NCBI GenBank assembly: GCA_036245805.1
Contig: BTRK01000004.1
Location: 7,564,001-7,628,000, forward strand
Source: Pristionchus mayeri
Taxonomy: Eukaryota; Nematoda; Chromadorea; Rhabditida; Neodiplogasteridae
DNA length: 64,000 nt
Direction of reading: 5' to 3'
Part shown: piece after piece, positions 36,231-48,532 of the stretch
Layout of the letters: each line of letters opens with the position of its first letter
How positions within the stretch are numbered: position 1 is the first letter of the stretch
Notes under the pieces: model-generated
The model's database searches: none
The model's input: only the letters and a program-made list of their open reading frames with translations
Told to the model about the DNA's origin: nothing
Made by a program: the position numbers and the translations under genes

Positions 36231-38039
36231 TCATTGCTTGAGGTAGGATGCTAGCAGGGAGACTCCATACTTCTCCATGCAGCTCTCATGGATGAAGGAA
36301 TTCTCGCAGAGGCCTGCTGCCAGTGCATAGGGGTTCAGCTGATGGATAGCTCTCATAGCAACATTCATTCAGACACCATTCTTAAACTAATTTCGAAATG
36401 CTGCAGAAGATATCCAGCATTTGCTATAGTTCTGATCAACTTTGGCGTATCCTTGATGGAGTGGATCTCCACCAGAATCTGTAATCTCATCATCAGTCAC
36501 ATAACGTCACAAAATGTTACATTTTGTACGGTTATTACATTTATTTTTGAAGTGTAGTACGAACCTGACATACGCGATTGCCATTGAGAAATTGCGGAAG
36601 CACATTGACCTCGGCACCTGAATTGGTCGCGTTGTTGAGCATAATTTTCAGTAATCTGTATGCCAATAATGATTTCATCATGCAACGAAAGGATATCTCT
36701 CACAGATGGTATTGCGCATCTTCATTTCCCTATGACAATTACTCGCACCCTCAATGTCCATCTAGAGCATCTCAATAAGCTCGTGGCCCATGCTAGTCAT
36801 CAAATCAGCGAGCAAATAGTGAGGAGGATCCTACAATATAACCATTAAACTTTGTCAATGTGCGTTTAAAACAGTTTTTAAAATGCAAATATTATGAACA
36901 CTCACCGATGTGAGGTTTGCCTCCCTCAGTTGCGATCATCGCATGCACGAATTTGACGCCGATATTGGAAAGATCTTCCAGTGTTCTCTCACTCGCCGGA
37001 GTCTGGCAATAGACTAGTTCAATAAATATGAAGACAGAATCAACATTTTGAGGTTTCTGAAATATCGACTTCTTCGGCTAACTTCAACCCGATTAGAAGG
37101 TAGTTACTAGGGCGTGTTTACAAGCTGCGATCGAGTCGAGATCGAGATTCTCGTACCTCGAAAATCTCCCTTGTATACGAGTGAGTCGAGTCGATTTCAA
37201 GTGGAAACTAGTTACCATATCGACGGTGACGATCCTCGCTGCGTTGTCTGTCGCATTCTGCAGTTCTCTCTCGAAGGAGATCTCGGCATGAGATCCGAGA
37301 GAGAAGACCACGCTACCCTTCAATGCTTGCCTATGAGCAATTAGCCAGCAGTGGCACTAATTTAGGCCTCTGGCCATGTTCCTGGACAGCGAAATTCTCA
37401 CATTGACCAGCGTCCCCAATTAGTACCAAAGCAGCTGTTCCCGTATTTACCTTGGGCATCGCCCACGGGTTGCACACCCACTTGCCCCCGTCGCCCACGG
37501 AACCAACGCGCACCAGAGATGGGCAGAACACCTGAGAGGTACTTGCGAGTGCACTCGGAATTGCAAAGTGCGAAGTGGCATACAAAGCAGCGAAATATGT
37601 CGAGATTCTTGGTACCTCTGGGACGAGTGCTAGTAGAACTTGGGTCGCTGATGGATTCGACTGGTTGAGTGCTGTCTCGAACAGTGATCTAAAGGATGAA
37701 CTTGCTTATGTATTGCTCATTATCAGTTTTGGGTAAATCAAAACTGTGCTGTATCGGAAACTTATTAAAAACAAAATGAAGGAGACACAGTCACTTCCTA
37801 TCAGCTACTTGCTTTTCGAAAAACGCTGGTGCGGGCAGCTGGCTCCGGAAATGGAAGTCGAATATCGATAGAGAGGGTGAGGGAATCGATGAAGTCTGCT
37901 TGGAAAACACTCTTTCCACTCGAAATAATAACGAGGAAATAAAAAAACACAAATTTTCGACGATTAAAGCATTGTGAAAGCGTACCATTTCGTAAAGGAA
38001 TATGAATAGCACTGCTCCCGCCAGAAAAAGTACCGCCAC
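36231..38039 (-). pseudogene. FkbM/Methyltransf_22-like methyltransferase, degraded copy
   Basis: Ten exon equivalents: 38039-37986, 37895-37795, 37688-37616, 37531-37451, 37317-37216, 37002-36906, 36830-36749, 36617-36565, 36478 to about 36393, and 36338-36231. MAVLFLAGAVLFIFLYEM is a signal anchor. [20 protein letters not shown] and VVFSLGSHAEISFE match the SAM-binding start of nematode Methyltransf_22 proteins, and NSFIHESCMEKYG is the C-terminal mark. Lesions: TAG (36764-36762) where the paralogue has Lys in KMDIE; the donor after LLQHFE is not GT (GAA then ATTAGT); and the 37002-36906 exon is one base out of phase with the next. It is the inverted paralogue of the gene at 52773. Confidence 0.75.
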
Positions 38040-38487
38040 GTTGGCCGGAGTTACTCGGTAACTACAATAGACTACTTACAATGGCTGTTTCGGATCTGGC
38101 ATAAGAATCCGATCACCTTGACATTGATCGTCGGTCTGCTAACTTCACGAGGTGACGAAGGGAAAAAGTGAATCGAGATTCAGTGGCTGTCAAGAGGAGT
38201 GGTCATAAGCAGATCAGAGACAGAGTAGCAAACATGGAAATATATCAACATTCCGCAGATCGCAAAATATAACAAACACAAAAAACTCCACTCTAACTAA
38301 CGAATGGGGACTTACATAACACAACTCTGATGAGTCATTTCTAATGATATTCGTAGTGACTCACATCAGAGAGCAAGAAGGGATTAGTGGTAAAAGAGAT
38401 TGGCCGACTTTTGCAAAAAAAAATTATTGATGTGAGAGTGAACAAAGCGTGAAATCTTATCACGCCTTTCAAGATAGAATCGAGCTA
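38040..38487. other. Intergenic, nothing assigned
   Basis: No coding exon. The block atcacgcctttcaagatagaatcgagct, ending at the mariner insertion (38488), has a near match at about 59450-59477 inside the unknown gene's intron, so the mariner landed in a low-copy repeat. Confidence 0.4.
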
Positions 38488-39762
38488 TTAGGTTGAGCCT
38501 AAAGTTTTGCGCGATTTTGGCTCTCAACTTTGAGTTCGTGCAGTTTCTTTTGCTAAAATAACCATCTGTTGTCATGATGTAAATATATAGGGACATGTTC
38601 AACCTTTAGAATAATATGTTTTAACTAGAGCAAATAACTCTACTTTGCGAGAAATCAAGGTCTGCGTAACTTTGAATTTTTCAGAAAAAAATATTGATTT
38701 TCTTTTAAATTGATGTACTTTGCCGAGAAATTTTTAGATAGAAGCTCATACAGTTTATTCAGAAACCCGAGGCGTGCACTACCTAGTTTCAAAAATAGAA
38801 TGCTGTGGAATGCAGTGTACGCTTCGTATAGATCCATGAATCACGGGTACTTGAAAAAATCAGAGTTCTCACGAACAAAACCCCTGTTTCGCGGATTAAT
38901 CAGACTGACAGCTACCTATGGGCGCTGTTATCATTACTTACAGGGTTCTCTATTGCACCGATATTTAAGTGCCCACTTGGCTTTCTCTTCTAAAAAAAGT
39001 GACATTTGCACTTGAATTATTTTTCAATGAAAATGTCGAAAACGCTGATATGGAGGGCATTCAGGCACGGTTCACCCTAGAAAAAGTAGCGACCTCCACA
39101 ATATTCCTAATTAGTGAGTGATAGGGTAAGGGTTGTTCGTTAATTTTAGCGCGAAAGAACCACCCTTCGAACCTCGTGGCTAGCACAAAAAAAGGAAAAA
39201 GTGTGTATTTCGATGTTTTACATTGGACACCTAAAATCCGAAAAACCCTGTTCAAGAATGGAGATCCGCATTCTCTCCCAAATGGAATTTTGACTTGTAA
39301 TAGAAAGGTAGTTCACATTCATAAATATTTGAAATCTCAAGAACTATCGGTATAGATACAGTACCCCTAAAACTTATCTTGACATTCGTCATGAAAACTC
39401 ACATTCTGATTCCGCGCATATTTCTATCATATAATAGGCCCTTAATGGCTGATCAGTCTCAACATTACCAGTACAATTTAGCCAGTCACGCTTTACAACT
39501 GTCGTTAACATACGGTCATATCTCCGTTCTAAAATAAATTATAATACTTTGAAATGTAATGTCGTTGGTCAGCCATATGACGTTTGCTGCATCGCTGTTA
39601 TATTTCCCTTGGTCGGACAGATCTATGATAGTGTGCGCTAAAGAGAGTATAAATGCCCATATCTAGCACTAAACAATCTGAGCTGATTGGGCAACAACGA
39701 CCGATGTTAGATATCATGATGCACTTTAGTCAAAATCGCGCAAAACTTTATGCTCAACCTAA
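38488..39762. mobile_element. Non-autonomous mariner element
   Basis: A 1,275 bp element. The left end is ttaggttgagcctaaagttt and the right end its imperfect complement (aaactttatgctcaacctaa). It is flanked by TA at 38486-38487 and 39763-39764. Length and ends fit mariner, but no transposase motif is recognisable in any frame, so it is either deeply decayed or a non-coding derivative. Its ends differ from those of the maT element at 13695. Confidence 0.75.
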
Positions 39763-39774
39763 TAGAATCGCAAT

Positions 39775-40735
39775 TTGTGGGAATGGAACGAAAATAGGGA
39801 AATCGGTTCTGACCAGTTTTGGGCACCTTGAGGCATGTGTGACTCCCAAAGTCATATTTTGCATACCTCATTTTCAAGCTCGCAGCGCTGGGTCGGTGAT
39901 GGGCACTTCCTCCTTCCACGGCGAGTATCTAGTTTCCAGTGAAAGATAATCGAAATTTGTTCTCTGAGAAACCCCCAATAATTTTTCAAGCTCTATCGAT
40001 CTGTAAAAACAGTTACCCGTAAACGTTAATTTTCCCATGCTACATTCATTGCTAATTTTCTCAAAAATATAGGAAATGGAGCAGCTCAAATTTTCACAGT
40101 GCATGCAGCGCATCAATACCTCTAGAATGAATGGCTTGTGCAAAAAAACGATCTGATTGGTGCGACTTATGCCTATTTTAGTTTTTCTTATCATTTGAAC
40201 TTTATTTTCAACAGAATAATTAACCCTCTTACCGCGAGAGATCGTCAAGAATGATCGCTTTCTTTTTTTTCTGTGGAAAATTAAGTTCAAATGATTAGAA
40301 AAACTAAAATAGGCATATATCACACCAACGAGATCGTATTTTTGCACAAGCCATTCATTCTAGAGCTCTTGATGCGCTGTATGCACTGTCAAAATTTGAG
40401 CTGTTCCTTTTCCTACATTTTTGAGAAAAAATGTAGGAAAAGGAAAATTAGCAATGATTTTACCATAGTTAAAATTGACATTCAGGGAAACAGTTTTTTA
40501 CAGATCGATAGAGCTCGAAAAATTAGTGGGGGTCACTCAGAGAACAAATTTCGGTTATCGTTCACTGGAAACGAGATACTCGCCGTGGAAGGAGGAAGTG
40601 CCGATCACCGACCCGGTGCTGCGAGCTTGAAAATGAGGTATTGAAATTATCACTTTGGGGGACGGTCAGACATACCTCAGGGTGCCCAAAACACGTCAGA
40701 ACCAATTTCCCGATTTTCCTTCTATTCCCTGTCTC
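39775..40735. mobile_element. Foldback palindrome adjacent to the mariner element
   Basis: Two arms of about 450 bp (39775 to about 40225, and about 40280-40735) surround a short spacer. Paired blocks include gcataccNcattttcaagct against its complement, and cattcattctaga with tctagaatgaatg. Arms differ by substitutions and small indels. It begins within 15 bp of the mariner end, so the two may have a linked origin. Confidence 0.7.
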
Positions 40736-41030
40736 AGCTCGAATTTCTCATGAGAGGCGTGTTATATGACGTGTTATGATATTCTCCAGTATATTCATAA
40801 CTAATAGTTTTCGAACTTCAATAAATTTCAAGCCATTTCTAGATACTTCCCCATTGTAAAACTCTACTGATATCTCGCATTGCGTTTTCTGCTTATCTAA
40901 GATTTGAACGCAAATATCACCATCTCATTTTCTCTTTCTTGCCTTTTTCCTCATCTTGTTATGCTCATAATCATATTCAAGAAGGATATCGTTTCTAGAT
41001 CCTCATCATTACCATCACGAGATTCTCCCA

Positions 41031-44000
41031 ATGATTCGCCTTCTCGAGCATGTCAATGTCGGTGAGTATGATCTGATCAATCTATTCAAAAGTATACACT
41101 TGAGGAGCGGGAGTCATGCTCAATTCGATATTGCTATATTTAATTTATCGCTTCTCACGAATTGAATTGGGATCATACAAATACCTTTTGGCCACTTTCG
41201 CTGCATACGATATTTTCCTGCGCGGTCTACACGCGGTTGCGAATCCGGTTATATCTCCAGCCCTCAAATAGAAGATTGCACTATCCCAATTTCAGAAGAT
41301 CATACGGGCCAACTTCATATTTGCAGCTGGCGGAGATGCTTGGTTTGGTAATGCACATTCGGTGGGTTTGAGAACGCAAATCCTGCGCCCCTACGTTCAC
41401 CATTTTTTCTTCCTCATCGTGAGGAGAGACAACAGACGCGTACCATAACGCATAATTAACGTGTCTCGTTGCACCGCCGAGTACAGATAAACCATATAAG
41501 TTTACTGATACGAATTCAGTATCTCACTGATTTCTACTGTTCTTGCTTCTCCGCGCCATTCGCTCTCCTCAATATCCACTTCCTCTACCGCTACCTGGCA
41601 GTTAACAAGTTAGTGTTTACCATAACGTTAAATTTTCGAAGAGTATTCACATTTCATTATCTGTTTTTCAGTGTTGAATATATCAAATTGTTCAAAAACC
41701 CTATATTCATCGTCCTGTTATCATTGTATCCTATTGGTCAAGTACTCTTATGGTAAGCTCCCGTTTTTCTTGGTTTTGCAAAAAAAATATTGTTTTCATG
41801 TTCTTCTTGTGCACATTGGTTATACCTGAGCTGGACGATCCAAACCTGCGGATCATCCAAGAAACGTATCTGCAAATATACATCTGTACTCTAACGGACG
41901 GATGGCTCATCATGCACTATTGGGTATGATCGGAAAGCAAAGATGATATGCGCCGATATTTCGTAACGTCTCAGAAATTATTCGAACTCAGCATGATAAT
42001 AATTATCACGCGTATTCTGAGAGAATGCATGACCACGAGGAACTAGGAGCCGAAAGTTTGAGCAATATCCAAGAGATATTTATGCTAGAGCATATCGGAC
42101 ATAAATAAACTTTTGCCGTTGGCCATTTTTCCAAGAACCGGCTTTTAGGCATTTTCCGGTTCCTCACCCGGCCCTGCCGTATATCGACTCCCAGATGTCC
42201 TGCAATGCTGGCATTGGGCTCAAAATGTGCGGAAAATTATTTCAAACAACTTTCATGTTAACATCAAGTTGGTCCGACTTTGTTTATGTGATGAAAAACG
42301 TGAAGGAGTAGAAGAAAAAGTACAAAATAATGTATACTGGATCCGTAACCCCCCTGTTACCCAGATTTTTATTTCATATTTGAAATCTACAACATCGATA
42401 TAGCCTAGAAAAAATTTGGTTCGATAGCTGCAGGGGTTGTGTAAGGTTTTATAAGGCTTCGAAATGACGAAATTCAGAACTTCGTGATAATTCGGATCAT
42501 ACATATTCATATTTAAAGCGAAATCAGATCAATTTTGTGCATTTCCCGACTATTCTAATATAAAGGAGTATGATAACGCTGAAAAACACCGAGTTTCACT
42601 CATTTCTAAAAATTCGATTTTCACGGTCTCTAAAATGTCAACTTTGCGTGTTGCTAACTTCAAATATTCGAATTCATGTTTCAATTTTCGTAGCAAATCG
42701 TACAGTATGTACCGCCATCACTTAGAGAGGTTCCAAAATGGATCACAAATAACAGTATTGGCAGAGATATTAGTGCCTGAAAACGCCGTTTTAAAAGTTT
42801 ATCCTACGAAATATATTTCACTATGGAATCCTTTGGCTAAAATTGAGCAAATTTTTTATTGAGTAATGTATTCCCTGACGAAATCTGTCGATTGGAACTC
42901 ATTAAAGTTATTCACGATGTTTTTTCAAAAATTTCGATTTTCTAAATGGCGAAAATTTTGATTTTTGAGATCATCAAAATATTAAAGTTTTCATTGTTTT
43001 CCTGATCACCCTATATGCGCAGATTTTGCAACATCATGCATTACCTAATATTTTGCTCACACATGACTTTTTTCTTAATAATTACATTTTTGTACTCTCA
43101 AATCAGCTTTTTTCAGGCACTAATATCCCTGCCAATACTGTTATTTGGGAACCATTGTGGCACCTATCTAACTCATGGCGGTACATACTGGTACACACTG
43201 TACGATTTGGTGCGAAAATATAAAATTGAATTCTAAGATTTGAAGTTAGCAACACGCAAAGTTGACATTTTAGAGACCGCGAAAATCGAATTTTTAGAAA
43301 TGAGTGAAACTCGGTGTTTTTCAGCGTTATCATACTCCTATATATTAGAAAAGTCGGGAAATGCACAAAATTGATCTGATTTCGCTTTAAATATGAATAT
43401 GTATGATCCGAATTATCACGAAGTTCTGAATTTCGTCATTTCGAAGCCTTATAAAACCTTACACAACCCCTGCAGCTATCGAACCAAATTTTTTCTAGGC
43501 TATATCGATGTTGTAGATTTCAAATATGAAATAAAAATCTGGATAACAGGGGGGTTACGGATCCAGTATACATTATTTTGTACTTTTGCTTCTACTCCTT
43601 CACGTTTTTCATCACATAAACAAAGTCGGACCAACTTGATGCTAACATGAAAGTTGTTTGAAATAATTTTCCGCACATTTTGAGCCCAATGCCAGCATTG
43701 CAGGACATCTGGGAGTCGATATACGGCAGGGCCGGGTGAGGAACCGGAAAATGCCTAAAAGCCGGTTCTTGGAAAAATGGCCAACGCCAAAAGTTTATTC
43801 ATGTCGGATATACTCTAGCATAAATTTCTCTTGGATATTGCTCAAACTTTCGGCTCCTAGTTCCTCAGGGGGTCAGTTTTCATGCATTCTCTCAGAAGAT
43901 GCGTGTTATCATGCTCATTACAGTAATGCGAGATGCAAAAGCGATCAAAGCATAACGTCTTCGGTAGATTGCCGTTATGCAGCGAGATGGAGACATAACC

Positions 44001-44710
44001 ACAGAGCAAATAGGAGAAAAAAACATCAATCAATAACGATCAATGTTTGCCCAGACGCGTAGACTGGGAAGCATATTTCCAGATTCAATCAGTAGCATTC
44101 AGTACGATGACGGTAGGACACCTCACCGCTGCCTACAGCCATTTCGGCTGCATTAGTGATGGTGGCCAGCTTCACATCGGCTACGCTTCTCGCATGGGGC
44201 ACCTACAAGGGCATCGCACGAATCACTGGTGGAATTTCGAGGGTGCATCACGATTATCAGCTGAAGATTCTAATCGCTGTTTGTGTACAGGTGTGGAGGG
44301 GAATGGATCGGGCTGTTGCTCATCAGAAATATGGAAGGAGTTAAGGAAAATTAGCAAATGGACATGTTTTCAAATTGAAACTGCAAAAGTTCAGACAGTT
44401 GTGCCACTCATCTTTGTCTACATTCCCTACTTCTGCGTTAGTTTCTTCCCATTCTTCGGAATTCCGGATTATGGAATTTCCCGAATATTCCCTCTGCTCA
44501 TCTCGTTATTCCCAGCATGGGATGCGGTTGTTATCACCGTTCTTATCATGGACTACAGTTATGCCTTTCACACACCTTATTTTTAATTATCGTTGAATCA
44601 TGGTAGTTATATGTAGTGTACTTTGCAGAGAGGGTCTGTTGCAACTGCTGGGAATAAAGAACGCCACGAAAATTGCAGCGACCAACGACCACGCGAGCAA
44701 TGACGACTAA
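41031..44710 (+). pseudogene. Serpentine receptor, Str class, degraded, with a 1.9 kb foldback in an intron
   Basis: Exon equivalents: 41031-41061, 41114-41247, 41296-41361, 41520-41608, 41672-41752, about 41783-41923, about 44102-44290, 44395-44558 and 44629-44710. Class marks: ELGSYKYLLATF, FYCSCFSAPFALLNIHFLYR, TVVPLIFVYIPYF and VITVLIMDY. Likely lesions: the acceptor before the sixth exon reads gcaaaa where an AG is needed; the seventh exon needs a one-base shift between YDDGRTP (about 44109) and LPTAISAALVM; and the donor after MDY is TTATGC instead of GTATGC (44559-44560). Each could be a modelling error, but together they indicate a dead gene. The last exon (EGLLQLLGIKN) still reads in phase. 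Confidence 0.68.
41985..43930. mobile_element. Foldback element FB4 with about 800 bp arms
   Basis: The left arm (about 41985-42790) and right arm (about 43110-43930) are close complements. Both contain ggaactaggagccgaaagtt, ccggttcttggaaaaatggc and ggacatctgggagtcgatat, in opposite orientation. Shared core phrases (ccggttcct, gggctcaaaatg, gcggaaaattattt) relate it to FB1-FB3 at 45.7-51.9 kb. It lies wholly in an intron of the Str pseudogene. Confidence 0.8.
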
Positions 44711-45681
44711 ATTGTAGTTTTAAAAAATAATCGATTTAGCCATAATAACGAGATGCTTATGCCTATAATTCGTAGCATGCATGCTACAGGAAGACACAAT
44801 AAATATATATAATTATTATTATATTTATCACACTGTTGCAGTTTGCATTTTCAAGTCGCCACCGCAGCAGTCCACTTGCAACGCTTCTTGACTGTTTAAG
44901 ATCCGTTGCGGATACAAAACAAAAAGGAAATTGAATCGACAGCATTCCGGTCATGAGGCTGATCCTATGCGGACGAGCTACACACCTGAGCAACTGTGCC
45001 CCTCTCACGTACTATACCATTGGGCCAATGGCCATGTCTATTTGCATATGATGCGTACATGCGCCCCCCTCTCTCCCTCTCTGTTTTCGTGATCCGTGGG
45101 TTCAAAGTAACAACAATGTTCCATGGATTCAAACTAACAACAATAACGGTAATACAATTTCGTCGTCGCCTACTGCATTCTCGCTTTCGTTCACAATGCT
45201 GACTCTCGAACTGTTTGGGTACTCAGACGAGTAACAATCAGATTCGTAACCTTCAACAAGGTTTTCGGTGCACCTGGATGTTTCCTCGAACCATGGAATC
45301 AAAGTAACATACACCATGGAGATTGGCCCCTTCTCTCTTCCGTATGCGATTTGGGAGAGTGCAGATACGTAATCCCCAAAGTGTCAGTAGTGCTCATGTC
45401 CGCAGTCCTCCCCACTTCCCCAATCTCGCAGGTTGTCTTGTGTGTTCAAATGAAATGTAGTGAATGCATTAATCGCTGCTATAAAGTCTCGTTACAACTG
45501 ACTCATCATTTTAGTACTAACCTAAGCGCAGTGCTCTTGCATACATTACATGCTAATCGACTTGCCCATATGCTGCCGCGGCGGGCTCCGGATGCACGCG
45601 AATCGTTTTTGTGAAAACACGAGAAACTCTCATGGAATGAGCTATCCATGTACGTGTTCCATTCATAATTTCCGATCGATA
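44711..45681. other. Intergenic with low-copy repeat pieces
   Basis: No gene is supported. The block around 44838-44895 (tttgcatt..caagtcgcc..cttcttgactg) resembles 60330-60410. The block 45550-45690 resembles the reverse complement of 52110-52260, on the far side of the foldback cluster. Confidence 0.45.
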
Positions 45682-47574
45682 TATATATATATATCACAGG
45701 TATCACCAGTCAGTGGAGGAAGCCACGAACAATTTTTTTCAAACCCATTTAAAATCGACCAAACTAAGGTGTAATACTACCCTAGTCAAGTTTTTGATAG
45801 AACTATGCTATTTACCCCAGAGCCAGCAATTAGGAATTCTCCGGCTTTGGTCCCGTAAAAAACTGTATCTTAGCTCCCAGATGAGCTACAAAGATACGGG
45901 GCTTAAAAAAAACGTAGAAAATTATTTTGAGAAACTTTTATATTGAAGATATAGCATGAAAATCAAAAATATATTCTTTGTGACTAAAATAATGCTCGCC
46001 AAACAACAAAAAAAAAAGTTTTTGCCGTAACATGGGAGACTTCAGGGGAATTTTATTGCTGATTTTGAAAGAACATCACCCCTCACATATAACAAAAAAA
46101 TAAAAATGGCAAAATAGTAGGGGTTCTAGTTCTCATTTTTTGCCTTCAATATGTAGTAGTCGCAACTTCAGTTCTGAAATACCACAAGTCATCATTCCGA
46201 ATCACTATATTTAACTCTCTGGTACTTTTTCACGATGTTTCGAGACGATTAAAGTCGAAATAAGGTGCGAAATTTGAAATTTCGAACTTTTGAAAAATTC
46301 ACTTTTTTCAGCCTCCCATGATCACGATTTTCAGCATTGAAAACTTAAAATTTATAAAACATGGCCGGTCATTGGCAGTCGATTGGGATAGTATATGCCA
46401 CTGTCAACAAAATTATCGTAATTTGGAACAACCGAAAGTTGTATTCTTCTCAAAATTTTTAGGCAATTATCGCTCCAGCGAAGGTCTGTCATGTGATAAA
46501 ATTATTTTTTGACAAGATTATAAAGAATATCGAAGCAATTACAGAATGCAAAATATCCTCGGGGGTAGATGAGCCTGAAAACCTAAAACACGTTTCACAT
46601 TTCTTAATTTTAGAAAATCCGAAAAAAAATTGAAAATTGAAAATTTTGATTTTCATAAACATTGCAATTACTGAAATTTTCAGAGTTTTTCAGGCTCATC
46701 TACCCCCGAAGATATTTTGCATTCTGTAATTGCTTCGATATTCTTTATAATCTTGTCAAAAATAATTTTATCACATGACAGACCTTCGCTGGAGCGATAT
46801 TTGTCTAAAAATTTTGAGAAGAATACAACTTTCGGTGGTTCCAAATTACGATAATTTTGTTGAAAGTGGCATATACTATCCCAATCGACTGCCAATGACC
46901 GGACATGTTTTATAAATTTTAAGTTTTCAATGCTGAAAATCGTGATCATGCGAGGCTGAGAAAAGAAAAATTTCAAATTTCGCACCGTATTTAAACTTTA
47001 ATCGTCTCGAAGCATCGTGAAAAAGTACCAGAGAGTGAAATATAGTCAGTCGGAATCATAACTTGTGGTATTTCAGAACTGAAGTTGCGACTACTACATA
47101 TTGAAGGCAAAAAATGAGAACTAGAACCCCTACTATTTTGCCATTGTTATTTTTTTTGTTATATGTGAGGGGTGATGTTCTTTCAAAATCAGCAATAAAA
47201 TTCCACAGAAGTCTCCCATGTTACGGCAAAAACAATTTTTTGTTGTTTGGCGAGCATTATTTTAGTCGCAAAGAATAGATTTTTGATTTTCATGCTATGT
47301 CTTCAACATAAAAGTTTTTCAAAATATTTTTCTACGTTTTTTAAGCCCCGTACTATCTTTGTAGCTCATCTGGGAGCTAAGATACAGTTTTTCCGGGACC
47401 AAAGCCGGATAATTCCTAATTGCCGGCTCTGGGGCAAATAGCATAGTTCTATCAAAAACTCTTGACTAGGGTAGTATTACACCTTAGTTTGGTCGATTTT
47501 AAATGGGTTTGGAAAAAATTGTTCGCGAAGGCCCTAATTTTGCTTTATCGACTCGTGATACATGTGATATATGA
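45682..47574. mobile_element. Foldback element FB1 with about 890 bp arms
   Basis: Arms about 45682-46575 and 46680-47574. The left terminus reads tatatcacaggtatcaccag then tcagtggagg. Paired blocks include ctaaggtgtaatactaccct with its complement and cccatgatcacgattttcag with its complement. No long open frame in either arm. Confidence 0.82.
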
Positions 47575-48532
47575 GAGGAATCACGAGAGATTCGACCATT
47601 TGGGGGGGCTCCGCGGCAGTAGAATTCAAGTTGGTCCTATCTGGCTGAAATTTTGCCTACATTTACTTCGAATGATGCTCTTTCGAACTGCGTCGTCAGA
47701 ATTTTGATAACTGTCGTCATGGTCGTGATTCAGAAGGCAAAACTTGGCAATATCACTTTTCGACAGCCAAATCGCTCTCACTTAAATGATCATATCTCCG
47801 TTTAAAATAAAGATATAATGCCGTTCTTTGTTTCAAATGAAAGCTACCATCATGCTCTACAAGTTTATGTCGTTGACATCATTCCAGGCCCACATCCTGG
47901 TGCGGCGCAGTCGGGGACACCAAAAGTGACGTAACTTTGGAAATCAGAAAAACAGGATTGAGTCATCATGCTTACCTTGTAGTACATATATGTGCGTAAC
48001 TTATGGCCAAAAATTGGACAAATCGCGGAGTGGAAAAAAAGTGGCGCTCACTTTTGTCCGGTGACCCAAAAATGGGTATCTGACAGCAATACGTCTTGAC
48101 CTCCCATTGCCCGTATTTGGGCTTATATACTTCGAAAATCATCGAAAACAACATTTTATCTCGTTTCCCCAATAGCTGTACCATGGTAGTTGGCCAATAA
48201 TTACGGTAGAACTTGAATTTTAAAAATCGATTTGACTTTTTCAACATGTGAGATAGGCCGACATGCGGTAAATCGCTTCCAAATAACATAGAAATGGACC
48301 CCTAAACTAATCATACAAACGGCGTACCTGGAAATACCTTATTTCAGCTGAGGATTCCATGAAAAGGTGCAAAACTGTAATTTAGGTCAAAATTGTCCTA
48401 GCGACCCCGCCTTTGCACGAAAATGTAGAAAATGATGAGCTAAACATTTTATCTGTTGAAAGTTAGTTTCTATCTTGTCGTTGAAGGGCGCTACGGAACC
48501 TAGAACTTGGCTGGAATTGGTCTGGAATCCCC
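47575..48532. mobile_element. Single arm of an FB5-type element
   Basis: It follows the left half of the element at 31117 in order: gagaggaatcacgagag, gaactgcgtcgtcagaattt, then gaaagttagtttctatctt, and stops where FB2 begins. The right half is missing, so FB2 probably interrupted it or the copy was already solo. Confidence 0.7.

Noticed and set aside
42253..43650. Pair of identical 85-codon frames (MNMYDPNYHEVLNFVISK)
   Set aside because: They are the two arms of FB4 read in opposite directions. Similarity comes from the inverted repeat and not from selection on a protein.
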